Part shown: positions 34,922 through 43,946 of the stretch, one piece after another | Layout of the letters: every line of letters begins with the position of its first letter | Position numbering within the stretch: the stretch's first letter is position 1 | Source: Kribbella flavida DSM 17836 | GTDB lineage: Bacteria; Actinomycetota; Actinomycetes; Propionibacteriales; Kribbellaceae | Assembly (NCBI RefSeq): GCF_000024345.1 | Contig: NC_013729.1 | Location: forward strand, 2,790,001 to 2,854,000 | DNA length: 64,000 nt | Direction: 5' to 3' | Notes under the pieces: model-generated | What the model was told of the DNA's origin: nothing | Database searches by the model: none | Seen by the model: the letters and a program-made list of their open reading frames with translations, nothing else | Program-made: the position numbers and the translations under genes

Positions 34922-35476
34922 TGCACCACCCCTCACTCAAGAACCCCGCCAACACAAACTGCCTCCAGCGCAATCGCCGCGTTCCCAGCGCCCGCCATCT
35001 TGAATCGAGCAGCGTGCTGCCGACCACCAAGCGGGCGATCGACTGGTCATCGGAAACCTGATCCAGCGCATGCGACGCTCCCTGCGACGTAGCCGCCGGT
35101 CGCCCACCGCCATCACCGTGTCGCGCACCACTGCACGTCTTCGCTCGCGAGGTCCTGCGCCAACGTTTCCCGGGGCTGTGTCGTCAACCTGAGCAGCCAT
35201 GCAGCAAGCGTGTGCGTCGACCCGACGCGCACCACCGTCACGGCGAAGAATGCACGCCCTGCATGAGTGCATCCCAACCCTGGCGATCATTCCTCGCGCG
35301 CGACGAAATGGTTGCCTCTGGCCACGCCTTTGTGGCCGCCGTAGCGCTATCACGGCAGCTGCTTGCCGAGCTGTCGCTCCGACTAGCTGTGGACAACGTG
35401 GCCACAATCGGCCATTCTTTGAACCGCCTTATAAATAACGGCTCCTCGACGAAAATTGTCGGTGCCCTGCGGCAGC
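34922..35476. other. Gene-free stretch before the HNH gene
   Basis: No supported gene. It holds a perfect actinobacterial DnaA-box 9-mer TGTGGACAA (35388-35396), a small hairpin GGCCAC/GTGGCC (35319-35336) and an AT-rich patch CTTATAAATAAC near 35428-35439 that may be promoter DNA for the HNH gene. Confidence 0.5.
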
Positions 35477-37300
35477 ATGGTGGACATGGAGCACTGGGAG
35501 CAGCGGCCTGTCTGGTCGATGAGCGGCAGCGAGATGCTGACTGCTCTCGACACCGTCCACGCCGACATCTCCCGCCTCCAGACATACCGCCTGGAGCTCC
35601 TCGCGGCCCTCGACGCCAACGGCCACGCCGCCGAGTTCGGCGCCCGGGACACCGCCCACCTGATCTCGACCCGCCACCGCCTCGACCCCACCGACGTACG
35701 CCGCGACTTGCGCCTGGCCACAGCACTCCCCAAGTACGACACCGTTCGCGCAAGCCTCAGCCCATTCACCCCTTCGGATCCGGGCAGCACAGCACCACTA
35801 CATCCAGGACAAGCTGAAGCAATCGTCACCGCACTGGAAAGGATCCCCACCACTGCGCGAGTCCCGGTCGAAAACCTGAAGGTCGCCGAGCAAGAACTGG
35901 TCAAGGCCGCCCACGTGCTGAGCCCCGCAGATCTCCGCAGACTCGGCAAACGCGTCCGCGACACCCTCGACACCGACGGCCCCGAACCCGCAGAAGCCCG
36001 CGCCTTGGCTGCAGAAACTCTATGGCTCAAACGCGGTGACCTCGGCACCGAGTTCGGCGGCTACCTTGCCGGTGCCAACGCCGAACTTCTCCACACCCTC
36101 ATCCTCGCTGGCGCGAAACCCCACAAGACGGTCGACGGCCACCGCGACCCCCGCAGCCGCGGCAAGCGCCAAGCTGACGCTCTCACCACCATCCTGACCA
36201 CCGCCGCAGCCACCGGCACCGCAGCGCCATCCCACGGCGACATCAAACCCCACGTCACCGTCACCATCGCGCTGAACGACCTCGCCACCGCCACCGGCAC
36301 CGGCACACTCGCCTCGGGCACCACCCTGTCAGCAGGCGCCATCCGGCGACTGGCGTGTGACGCAGGCCTGATCCCCATCGTGCTGGGAACCGACTCCGAG
36401 CCCCTCGACGTCGGCACCCACCACCGCTTCGTCACCCGCCCCATCCGGCACGCCCTCAACGCCCGCGACAAAGGTTGCATCATCTGCACCGCACCGCCCG
36501 CCATGTGCGAAGCCCACCACATCGTGCACTGGGCCAATGGCGGCCCAACCGCCCTCACCAACCTCGCCCTTCTGTGCCGACCGCACCACACCGACGTGCA
36601 CCAAGGCCACTACACCCTCACCACCCACAACGGCCGCCCCCACTACACCCGCCCGGGATGGGCCGACCCTCCACCAGCCCACCCGCGGCCGTCTTCCGAT
36701 GACTCACTACCTACAAGCGCGTCGCTCACCCACCCCTCGCCATCACGCGCGAGCAGGCAGGTCGCGCCGGCACGTCCGTCGACCGGGCAGGTCGTGTTGG
36801 GGCGTCCATCGGGCGGGCAAATCCCGTTGGCAGGCGCGCCGAACGGAGTGGTAGCGCCGGCACGTGCGTCGAGTGCACTGGCGACGTCTGCAGGTGCGTC
36901 GAGTGGACTGGCCACGTCGGCAGGTGCGTCGGTCGAGGAGGTCGCGCCGGGAGGTCGGTCGGGCGGGCGGACCGCGCCGGTCGGTTCGTCGAGCGGGCAC
37001 GTTGTGTTCACTCGTGCGTCAGTAGGGCAGGTCGCGTCGGCCGATCAAGTCGTATTGGGAGGTCGGTCGGGCGGACTAGTCGCGCCGGCACGTTCATCGG
37101 GCGGAGAGGTTGCGTCCGCGGGAGGGTTGGGCGGACTGGTTGCGAAGGCATGTTTGCCGGGCGGACCGGCATCAGTCGCACCCGTCGCCCCCGCGCAGGC
37201 GGCAACCGCACAGGGATCACGCGCACAAGCTTCACCGACATCCCGCCCGCCGCCAACGCTCGCAGGCGACCGACTGACGCACGGCAGCGCTCAAGCGTGA
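35477..37300 (+). CDS. DUF222/13E12-type HNH endonuclease with decapeptide-repeat tail
   Basis: Protein of 607 residues. The DUF222 domain (about 10-300: LTALDTVHADISRLQTYRLELLAALDA, AHLISTRHRLDPTDVRRDLRLA, LKVAEQELVKAAHVLS) precedes an HNH nuclease motif CIICTAPPAMCEAHHIVHW, then TALTNLALLCRPHHTDVHQGHY. These proteins are abundant in actinobacteria (13E12 repeat family) and presumed to cut DNA; their biology is unclear. The C-terminal 190 residues are a Gly/Ala/Ser/Arg-rich tail of about 14 degenerate ten-residue repeats, unusual for the family. Starts at 35477, 35486 (ATG) or 35456 (TTG) are possible; none has a convincing RBS. Confidence 0.85.
   Translation: MVDMEHWEQRPVWSMSGSEMLTALDTVHADISRLQTYRLELLAALDANGHAAEFGARDTAHLISTRHRLDPTDVRRDLRLATALPKYDTVRASLSPFTPSDPGSTAPLHPGQAEAIVTALERIPTTARVPVENLKVAEQELVKAAHVLSPADLRRLGKRVRDTLDTDGPEPAEARALAAETLWLKRGDLGTEFGGYLAGANAELLHTLILAGAKPHKTVDGHRDPRSRGKRQADALTTILTTAAATGTAAPSHGDIKPHVTVTIALNDLATATGTGTLASGTTLSAGAIRRLACDAGLIPIVLGTDSEPLDVGTHHRFVTRPIRHALNARDKGCIICTAPPAMCEAHHIVHWANGGPTALTNLALLCRPHHTDVHQGHYTLTTHNGRPHYTRPGWADPPPAHPRPSSDDSLPTSASLTHPSPSRASRQVAPARPSTGQVVLGRPSGGQIPLAGAPNGVVAPARASSALATSAGASSGLATSAGASVEEVAPGGRSGGRTAPVGSSSGHVVFTRASVGQVASADQVVLGGRSGGLVAPARSSGGEVASAGGLGGLVAKACLPGGPASVAPVAPAQAATAQGSRAQASPTSRPPPTLAGDRLTHGSAQA
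36757..37170 (+). repeat. 30-bp degenerate coding repeat in the HNH tail
   Basis: About 14 units of 30 bp coding for ten residues each, consensus near GQVAPARSSG (for example ALATSAGASS and GLATSAGASV are adjacent and nearly identical at DNA level). The complementary strand is also open across the repeats. Confidence 0.7.
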
Positions 37301-38437
37301 ATGGGCGCTGCAACAGGTCAGCGGTTAGGTGGCAATGGATTGGGCCGGCGCGGCGTGGTCTATCCGCCTGGTTCCTGGTTCCTGGTTTTCGTGTCTCGTT
37401 CGCCCTCCACGTGAACTTAGCCTCCTGCGACCGTGCACCACGAGAGGCGAGCCAGACCAATAGGCTGCGATACGGCTCTGCTGCGGCCCTGGGCGATAGG
37501 CGATATAAGGCCAGTAGTGGAGTGAGGCATAGAACCGCGGTTGGCGGTGAGCTGGACGGTCGGGAGAGGCGCGAAGCCGCTGGTGGGTGCGGCCGGTGGT
37601 CGGTCTGGTGTGAGGGCGGCGACTAGGGAGCCGTGTGCCCGCAGGCGGGGTAGGCGCAAAGGCCGGTGGTGGGCCGGCGTCTCCCGGGTTCGGCCATGGT
37701 GGCCTGGCGGGCCTGGTGCAGCTGGCGGTGGCTGCGGGCAATTACGCACGTGGGGCAGTGCGAGGCGGGTGAGCCAGACGTCTGCCGGGTGCAGTCCATG
37801 GCAGGTCTGGCTGAGGGCGGCGGTAGCTGAGGCATGTCCGCGGGTGGGGCGGGTGAGGTCGGCGGTGAGGAGAGCGCCTGGCGGGTAGGGCGTGAGGCTG
37901 GCGGTGGGTGAAGGGAAGCCACCAGCCTCTGCCTCATCGAGCTCGCGTAGCGCGTGTCGTGCACCTCCGGTTTCGGCGTCCGGGAGGTCACCAGTCTCGG
38001 CCTCATCGAGCTCGCGTAGCTTCGGCCGCATCGAGCTCCGTAGCGCGTGTCGTGCACCTCCAGTTTGGGCGTCGGGGGGCCACTAGAGGGCTCGGCGTAG
38101 AGGCAGGTGGTGGGTGGGTGATCCAGCGGTCAGGCTGAAGTCTGCGGTGAGGGTCCTGATGTTGGGCCGCGCGTGGCGCGGCTGATCGGTGGAGTGTGAC
38201 GCCGGTGAGGGATGGAGCTGAAGTCGCCGCTGTCGCGAACACATCGCACACGTGCTCCGGCGGTAACCGCGAGCTGGCTGGCGCGGGACTTCGCGCGGAC
38301 CGCCCGGCACCACCCGGCCACTGAGCACTCCAGCGATCGCCGCACCGCCTTCCTGGCCGGGCATGAACGCCTGGACCAGACCGGCCGCGCGCTCGAGAAC
38401 GGTTCGCCCGTCGGACCAATCGGCGCGGGGTGGTCCG
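37301..38437. other. 1.1-kb stretch without a convincing gene
   Basis: Between the HNH gene and the convergent TIGR01777 gene. Lower-quality frames only. One plus-strand frame at 38212-38460 (82 residues, SWLARDFARTARHHP) has good third-position GC in its middle but no family or RBS. Two minus-strand frames near 37620-37810 share Cys-rich pieces (HCPTCVIARSHRQ, LCAYPACGHTAP) that could be a decayed zinc-ribbon gene. A compound repeat lies at 37916-38085. Confidence 0.5.
37916..38085. repeat. Compound 69/24-bp imperfect repeat
   Basis: GCCTCATCGAGCTCGCGTAG occurs at 37931 and 38000 (69 bp apart) and a variant GCCGCATCGAGCTCCGTAG at 38025. GCGCGTGTCGTGCACCTCC follows the first and third copies, 93 bp apart. 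Confidence 0.75.
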
Positions 38438-39340
38438 CTAATGCTGGTGTTGATGAGTGAGCGTGGCAGCTAGGGCTTCGGGGGTGGTCGGGTGAGTGAA
38501 GGTGAAGCCGGTGGACTGGAGGGCTTGGGGGAGGGCTCGTTTGCTGCCTAGGAGTTCCCAGGCGAACTCGCCCAAGGCCGTGGTGAGGGCGGGGGCGGGG
38601 ATGGGGAGGATGGCGGGGCGGTGGAGGGCGGCGGCCAGGGCTTTGGTGAAGGCGGCGTTGGTCGTGGGGGTGGGGAGAGTGACGTTGACGGGGCCCGTGA
38701 TGGTGCTGGTCGTGGCGGTGTGGCGGATGGCTCGGAGCCAGTCGATGAGGGAGATGACGGGGAAGTACTGGGTGCCGGATCCGAGGCGGCCGCCTAGGCC
38801 CAGCCGGAACGGGAGGGAGAGCAGTTGGAAGGCCGGGGCCTGGCGGGCGAGGACGATGCCGGTGCGGAAGGAGACGACTCGGCAGCCGGCGGTTCGGGCG
38901 GGGTCTGCGGCGCCTTCCCAGACGCGGACGACGTCGGCGAGGAAGCCGTCGCCGAGGGGGGAGTCCTCGGTGAGGATGCGGCCGCCGCAGTCGGTGCCGT
39001 AGCCGCCGATGCCGCTCTGGGTGATGAAGACCGGGCGGTTGTCCAGGCGGGCGGCTGCCTCGGCAAGGGTGGCGGTGGTGCGGACGCGGCTTTCGCGGAT
39101 GGTGGCGCGGTACGTCGGAGTCCACGGGCGGCCGATGTTCGCGCCGGCGAGGTTGATCAGGACGTCGGCGTCTTCGAGGGCGGTGTGGTCGATGCGGCCG
39201 GTGAACGGATCCCACTGGAGTTCGTCGGGGGCCGAGGGAGTACGGCGTACCAGGCGGGTGACTTCGTGGCCGTTGGCTCGCAGGTCCTGGGTGAGGGCCT
39301 GGCCGAGGAAGCCGGAGGAGCCGGCGAGCACGTACTTCAT
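38438..39340 (-). CDS. TIGR01777 family NAD(P)-dependent epimerase-like protein
   Basis: Extended short-chain dehydrogenase/epimerase of 300 residues. The Rossmann motif GSSGFLGQAL is at residues 8-17; VLINLAGANIGRPWT, ITQSGIGGYG with the catalytic-type Tyr, FPVISLIDWLRAI and the C-terminal DUF1731 segment (PAILPIPAPALTTALGEFAWELLGSKRALP) are characteristic. Substrate unknown. AGGAGG precedes the ATG. It follows the E2 gene after a terminator, the position I recall for Rv2216. Confidence 0.93.
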   Translation of the reverse strand: MKYVLAGSSGFLGQALTQDLRANGHEVTRLVRRTPSAPDELQWDPFTGRIDHTALEDADVLINLAGANIGRPWTPTYRATIRESRVRTTATLAEAAARLDNRPVFITQSGIGGYGTDCGGRILTEDSPLGDGFLADVVRVWEGAADPARTAGCRVVSFRTGIVLARQAPAFQLLSLPFRLGLGGRLGSGTQYFPVISLIDWLRAIRHTATTSTITGPVNVTLPTPTTNAAFTKALAAALHRPAILPIPAPALTTALGEFAWELLGSKRALPQALQSTGFTFTHPTTPEALAATLTHQHQH

Positions 39341-39378
39341 GGATCCTCCTGGGACCGGTGATCGGGAGAGAAAAAGAG

Positions 39379-39414
39379 CCGACCCGCCGCGGGCGTGAGG
39401 CCCGGGCGGGTCGG
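39379..39414 (-). terminator. Terminator of the E2 gene
   Basis: CCGACCCGCC (39379-39388) pairs with GGCGGGTCGG (39405-39414) with an inner GGGC/GCCC stem; on the minus strand it is followed by CTCTTTTTCTC. It lies 115 bases past the E2 stop. Confidence 0.85.
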
Positions 39415-39529
39415 TTGTGCGGGTCAGCCGTGCTGCAGTCCGCTCGGAACCGCAGGTCCTGCTGAGTTTCCGGTGGTGCCGAGACTGCGGGTGGTGCGGG
39501 CCGGCGTGGGTGGCACGCCGGCCGGAGCA

Positions 39530-41632
39530 TCAGACGTCGAACTGGGCTTCTTCCAGGCGCTGCTTGACGGCGGTCAGGTAACGAGCGGCGTCGGCGCCGT
39601 CGACCAGGCGGTGGTCGTAGGTCAGGGCCAGGTAGACCATCTGCCGGATGGCGATCGTCTCGCCGAGCTCCGGGTGGGTGATGACGACCGGGCGCTTGAC
39701 GACCGCGCCGGTGCCGAGCATGCCGACCTGCGGCTGGTTCAGGATCGGCGTGTCGAACAGGGCGCCGCGGCTGCCGGTGTTGGTGATGGTGAACGTGCCG
39801 CCCGCCATCTCGTCCGGCAGCACCTTGTTGGTGCGGGTGCGCGCGGCCAGGTCGGCGATCTTCTTGGCCAGGCCGGCGATGTTCAGGTCTCCTGCGTTGT
39901 GCACGACCGGGACCATCAGGCCCTTCTCGGCGTCCACGGCGATGCCCAGGTGCTCGGCGGCGTGGTACGTCACCTCGCCCTTCTCGTCGTCGATCGAGGC
40001 GTTCAGCTTCGGGTACTGCTTCAGGGCGTCCACCGCGGCGAGCGCGAAGAACGGCAGGAAGGACAGCTTGACGCCCTCGCGGGCCTCGAACTCGGCCTTC
40101 TTCGCGTTCCGCAGCTTGGCGATCTCGGTGACGTCGACCTCGACGACCGTGGTCAGCTGGGCCGAGACCTTCAGCGAGTTCACCATGTGGCTGGCGATCG
40201 CCTTGCGGATGCGGCTCATCTTCTCGGTGGTGCCGCGCAGCGGGCTGACCGGGGTGGCGGCCTGCGGGGCGCCGCTCGATGCGGCGGCCGGGGCGGCTGC
40301 GGCGGGGGCGGCCTTCTTGGCTTCGGCGGCGGCGAGCACGTCCTGCTTGCGGATGCGGCCGCCTACGCCGGTGCCTTGGACGGCGTTGAGGTCGACGCCG
40401 TGCTCGGCGGCGAGCTTGCGCACCAAGGGGGTGACGTAGTTCGGGGCGTCGGTGGAGGAGCCGTTGGAGGAGGCGGTGGCCGAGGCCGGTGCCGATGCGG
40501 CCGGAGCGGAGGCCTGGGGTGCTGCGGATGCGGCCGGAGAAGAGGTCTGGGCGGAGGCGGCCTGCGGAGCAGGGGCCTGGGCGGCGGGCTGTGCGGCAGG
40601 GGCCTGGGCGGCGGGCTGTGCGGCAGGGGCCTGGGCAGCCGGCTGTGCGGCGGGGGCCTGAGAAGCGGGCTGGGCCGCGGGGGCCTGCTGAGCCGGAGCA
40701 GCCTGGGCGGCCGGAGCCTGCTGGGCCGGAGCCTGCTGGGCAGGGGCCGACTGCTGAGCCGGGGCTGCCTGCGGTGCCTCGGCCTGCGGTGCCTGCTGCT
40801 GCGGAGCCGCCTGCGCGGGAGCGGCGTCGGCGGAACCGACGACGGCGAGCTCGGCGCCGACCTCGACGGTCTCGTCCTCGGCGACCTTGATCTCGAGCAG
40901 CTTCCCGGCGACCGGCGACGGGATCTCGGTGTCGACCTTGTCGGTGGAGACCTCGAGCAGCGGCTCATCGACGGCCACGTCGTCGCCGACCTGCTTGAGC
41001 CAGCGGGTGACGGTGCCCTCGGTGACGCTCTCGCCCAGGGCCGGAAGGGTGACGGAGGTGCCGCCCCCGCCGGACGACTGAGTGTCCGCCGGCGCCGAGG
41101 AGGTCGCGGATCCCGAGGATGCGTCGGCCGAAGAAGAAGCCTGATCGGTTGCCGCCTGCTGAGCGGGGTCCTGGGCAGCAGGTGCCGCGTCGGTGTCCTG
41201 CGCGCCCGAGCCGGAGCCGGAGTACGACGCCTCGGCGCCGGAGTCCTGCGCCTCGGCAGCCGGAGCCTGGGACTCGGTGGAAGCGGCCTGCGGCTCGGCG
41301 GCCGGGGCCTGCTGGGCCTGAGCGGCGTCGCCCGAGGAGGCGTCGGCGGCGGCGTCGGACGAGCCGGCGTCGGACGAGGAGCCCGAGCTCTCGCCGGCGT
41401 CGCCGATCACGGCCAGTTCGGCGCCGACCTCGACGGTCTCGTCCTCGGCGGCCTTGATCTCCAGCAGGGTGCCGGCGACCGGCGAGGGGATCTCGGTGTC
41501 GACCTTGTCGGTCGAGACCTCCAGCAGGGGCTCGTCGACGGCAACGGTGTCGCCGACCTGCTTGAGCCAGCGGGTGACGGTTCCTTCGGTGACGCTCTCC
41601 CCGAGGGCCGGCAGGGATACAGAGGTCGGCAT
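39530..41632 (-). CDS. sucB: Dihydrolipoamide acyltransferase (E2) with two lipoyl domains
   Basis: E2 core of the 2-oxoacid dehydrogenase complex, 700 residues. Two nearly identical lipoyl domains lie at about 1-80 and 190-270, each with the lipoylated Lys in [15 protein letters not shown]. Ala/Pro/Gln-rich swinging linkers follow, the second with an AAQPAAQAP repeat. The E3-binding domain ([31 protein letters not shown]) and catalytic domain ending in the active-site [14 protein letters not shown] are intact. In actinobacteria this E2 usually serves pyruvate dehydrogenase (family knowledge), so dlaT is an equally valid name. Preceded by lpd and dependent on lipA/lipB. Confidence 0.96.
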   Translation of the reverse strand: MPTSVSLPALGESVTEGTVTRWLKQVGDTVAVDEPLLEVSTDKVDTEIPSPVAGTLLEIKAAEDETVEVGAELAVIGDAGESSGSSSDAGSSDAAADASSGDAAQAQQAPAAEPQAASTESQAPAAEAQDSGAEASYSGSGSGAQDTDAAPAAQDPAQQAATDQASSSADASSGSATSSAPADTQSSGGGGTSVTLPALGESVTEGTVTRWLKQVGDDVAVDEPLLEVSTDKVDTEIPSPVAGKLLEIKVAEDETVEVGAELAVVGSADAAPAQAAPQQQAPQAEAPQAAPAQQSAPAQQAPAQQAPAAQAAPAQQAPAAQPASQAPAAQPAAQAPAAQPAAQAPAAQPAAQAPAPQAASAQTSSPAASAAPQASAPAASAPASATASSNGSSTDAPNYVTPLVRKLAAEHGVDLNAVQGTGVGGRIRKQDVLAAAEAKKAAPAAAAPAAASSGAPQAATPVSPLRGTTEKMSRIRKAIASHMVNSLKVSAQLTTVVEVDVTEIAKLRNAKKAEFEAREGVKLSFLPFFALAAVDALKQYPKLNASIDDEKGEVTYHAAEHLGIAVDAEKGLMVPVVHNAGDLNIAGLAKKIADLAARTRTNKVLPDEMAGGTFTITNTGSRGALFDTPILNQPQVGMLGTGAVVKRPVVITHPELGETIAIRQMVYLALTYDHRLVDGADAARYLTAVKQRLEEAQFDV

Positions 41633-41804
41633 GACGGTCGTTGCTCCTTCGTCTGATCGGTCTCGGGTCAGCCTACGGTGCCGCCGCGACGGGCGGGACG
41701 CGGGTCACACCCGGTCCGCCCGGTGCGGCACGGTCAAACTTACTCGCGGCGGCGTCCAGCCCAAGCCAGGCCGAGCCGAGCCGGGCTCAGGCCGGGTCCG
41801 CGCG

Positions 41805-43190
41805 TCACTCGTGGAAGTGCAGCGGCTTGCCGGCCAGCGCCAGGTGCGCCTCGCCGAGGGCCTCGTTCTGGGTCGGGTGGGCGTGCACCAGCGGCGCGAC
41901 GTCGGCCGGGAACGCCTCCCAGTTGTAGATCAGCTGCGCCTCGCCGATCAGCTCGCCGACCCGGGAGCCGACCATGTGCAGGCCCACCACCGCGCCGTCT
42001 TTGGCCCGGACCAGCTTCACGAAGCCCTGGGTCTTCAGGATCTGGCTCTTGCCGTTGCCGCCCAGGTTGTAGTTGAGGATCTCCACCTCGCCGTACTTCG
42101 CGCGGGCCTGCTCCTCGGTCAGCCCGACCGAGGCGACCTCGGGCTCGGAGTAGGTGACGCGCGGGATGCCGGCCTCGTCGATCGGGGCCGGGTTCAGCCC
42201 GGCGATGTGCTCGGCGACGAAGATGCCCTGCTGGAAGCCGCGGTGCGCCAGCTGCAGGCCGGGCACGATGTCGCCGACGGCGTAGACGCCCGGCACGCTG
42301 GTCTGCAGGTGCTCGTCGACGGTCACGAAGCCGCGGTCGAGTGTCACACCGACCTCCTCGTAGCCGAGCCCGGCGGTGTTCGGGCCGCGGCCGACGGCGA
42401 CCAGCAGCACCTCGGCCTCGATCACCTCGCCACCGGCGACGGTGACCCGCACGCCGTTGTCGACCACCTCGACCGACTCGAACGGCGTACCGGTCTTGAA
42501 GGCGATCTTGCGCTTGCGGAACGCCCGCTCCAGGGTCTTGCTGCAGTCGGCGTCCTCGGCCGGCACCAGCCGCGGCAGCGCCTCGACGATCGTCACCTTG
42601 GTCCCGAACGACGTCCACGCGCTGGCGAACTCGACGCCGATCACGCCGCCGCCGAGGATCACCGCGGACTCCGGCACCCGGTCCAGGGTGAGCGCGTGCT
42701 CGCTGGCGATCACCCGTTGGCCGTCCAGCTCCAGGCCGGGCAGCGAGCGGGAGTACGAACCGGAGGCGATCACGACGTTGCGGCCGGTGTACGTCGTACC
42801 GGCGACCTCGACGGTGGTCGGGGAGGTCAGCCGCCCCTCGCCCTCGACCACGGTGATGCCGCGGGCCTTGATCTGCCCCTGCAGGCCCTTGAACAGCCGG
42901 TCGACGACGCCGTCCTTGTACTTGTTCACGCCGCCCATGTCGACGCCCTCGAGCGTGGTCCGGACGCCGAACTGCTCACCCTCGCGCGCGGAGTCGGCCA
43001 CCTCGGCGGCGTGCAGCAGCGCCTTGGTGGGGATGCAGCCGCGGTGCAGACAGGTCCCGCCCAGCTTGTCCTTCTCGACCAGTGCGACGGACAAGCCGAG
43101 CACGGCGGCCCGCAGCGCGGCGGCGTACCCGCCACTGCCACCGCCGAGAATCACCAGGTCGAAGGTCGTGCTGTCTGCCGGGTTCGTCAC
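41805..43190 (-). CDS. lpd: Dihydrolipoamide dehydrogenase (E3)
   Basis: FAD- and NAD-dependent flavoenzyme of 461 residues reoxidising dihydrolipoamide. FAD motif VILGGGSGGYAAAL at the N-terminus, redox-active disulfide in GGTCLHRGCIPTKALLH (about 45-61), NAD-binding AVILGGGVIGVEFASAW, second FAD motif VYAVGDIVPG, and catalytic His-Glu pair in HAHPTQNEAL. GTG start at 43190 with GGAGG five bases upstream. The E2 gene follows 172 bases downstream on the same strand. Confidence 0.97.
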   Translation of the reverse strand: MTNPADSTTFDLVILGGGSGGYAAALRAAVLGLSVALVEKDKLGGTCLHRGCIPTKALLHAAEVADSAREGEQFGVRTTLEGVDMGGVNKYKDGVVDRLFKGLQGQIKARGITVVEGEGRLTSPTTVEVAGTTYTGRNVVIASGSYSRSLPGLELDGQRVIASEHALTLDRVPESAVILGGGVIGVEFASAWTSFGTKVTIVEALPRLVPAEDADCSKTLERAFRKRKIAFKTGTPFESVEVVDNGVRVTVAGGEVIEAEVLLVAVGRGPNTAGLGYEEVGVTLDRGFVTVDEHLQTSVPGVYAVGDIVPGLQLAHRGFQQGIFVAEHIAGLNPAPIDEAGIPRVTYSEPEVASVGLTEEQARAKYGEVEILNYNLGGNGKSQILKTQGFVKLVRAKDGAVVGLHMVGSRVGELIGEAQLIYNWEAFPADVAPLVHAHPTQNEALGEAHLALAGKPLHFHE

Positions 43191-43524
43191 AGGTTCCTCC
43201 GTGGGTCAAAGGTCGGCGGGCGGGCCCCGGGTTGCGGAGTTCCGGCCCGGGCGTCATCTTGTCACCGCGCGGCCGATCCGTCGTGCCCGGGCCGGACGAG
43301 CGGTGGTTCCGAACTTCGGCCGGTCGCGCCGCGTCGTACCCAGCAGCCCGTACGACGGGCCGCCTGGCGGGGTCTCCTCGGGGGAGCAGGCGGTCCGCGG
43401 ACCACGTGCTGCCGGGGCCGGCGGGACCGCTGCGAGGGGTGGTCGCGGCAGCACGTGGTGCGGCGGGGGCCGGTGGGGTCGGTGGTTCGTGGAGGGACTT
43501 GCGGTGATAGGGGACACTGGAGCC
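43191..43524. other. Divergent intergenic region between lpd and a small gene
   Basis: Contains the promoters of lpd (minus) and the 105-aa gene (plus). The main visible element is a long-spaced 14-bp inverted repeat at 43401-43459. Nothing else recognised. Confidence 0.55.
43401..43459. repeat. 14-bp inverted repeat with 31-base spacer
   Basis: ACCACGTGCTGCCG (43401-43414) and CGGCAGCACGTGGT (43446-43459) are perfect complements, centres 45 bp apart. Each arm contains the palindrome CACGTG. It could be two operator half-sites or an mRNA hairpin. Confidence 0.6.
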
Positions 43525-43842
43525 ATGAAGTGGTTCGGGCGGCGGCAGAAGCCGGGGACGATGCGCAAGTCGGACACTCCTGACCAGGCGCACCTGCGGG
43601 AGTTCGTCCAGACGCGTCAGGGCGTCGAGGGCTTCGTCGAGCCTCGCACGGCGGTGACCGAGTACACGATGCTGCTGGTCGCGGTCGACGGTGAGTGGAC
43701 CCGTCGCCGGGTGCCGTCGGTGGAGTGGGCGCACAACTTCGCGAACAAGCTGGGCATCCCGTCGTACGACGCGGCGGTCGTCGGCTACCCGCCGCGGATG
43801 CGGGAGTACAACGCCCGGCAGAAGAAGAACGGTCTCGCCTGA
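43525..43842 (+). CDS. Conserved hypothetical protein beside pepA
   Basis: Basic protein of 105 residues (MKWFGRRQKPGTMRK...), no signal or membrane segment. A central YTMLLVAVDGEWTRRRVPSVEWAHNFANKLG and C-terminal VVGYPPRMREYNARQK look conserved in type. I recall similar small proteins next to leucyl aminopeptidase in related actinobacteria but know no function. ATG 43525; the upstream AGGGGA or a leaderless start are both possible. Convergent with pepA. Confidence 0.75.
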   Translation: MKWFGRRQKPGTMRKSDTPDQAHLREFVQTRQGVEGFVEPRTAVTEYTMLLVAVDGEWTRRRVPSVEWAHNFANKLGIPSYDAAVVGYPPRMREYNARQKKNGLA

Positions 43843-43910
43843 GCCCTGGGCCGGACCGGCTGCTGCTTGCCTCAGGCAAACAACAGCCGGCGCGCTCCGG
43901 CGGATGAGCG

Positions 43911-43943
43911 GCCCCGGCGCGTCCTCGCGAACGCGCCGGGCCG
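43911..43943. terminator. Hairpin between convergent genes
   Basis: CCGGCGCGT (43914-43922) pairs with ACGCGCCGG (43931-43939), extended by imperfect GC pairs; it lies four bases past the pepA stop and 70 past the small gene. Confidence 0.55.
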
Positions 43944-43946
43944 GGA

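Noticed and set aside
37623..38057. Zinc-ribbon-like gene (HCPTCVIARSHRQ, LCAYPACGHTAP)
   Set aside because: Cys motifs are in a frame with no start signal or family match; at most a remnant.
38212..38460. 82-residue plus-strand gene
   Set aside because: Some coding-like composition but no RBS at proper spacing, no family, and overlap with the convergent TIGR01777 gene.
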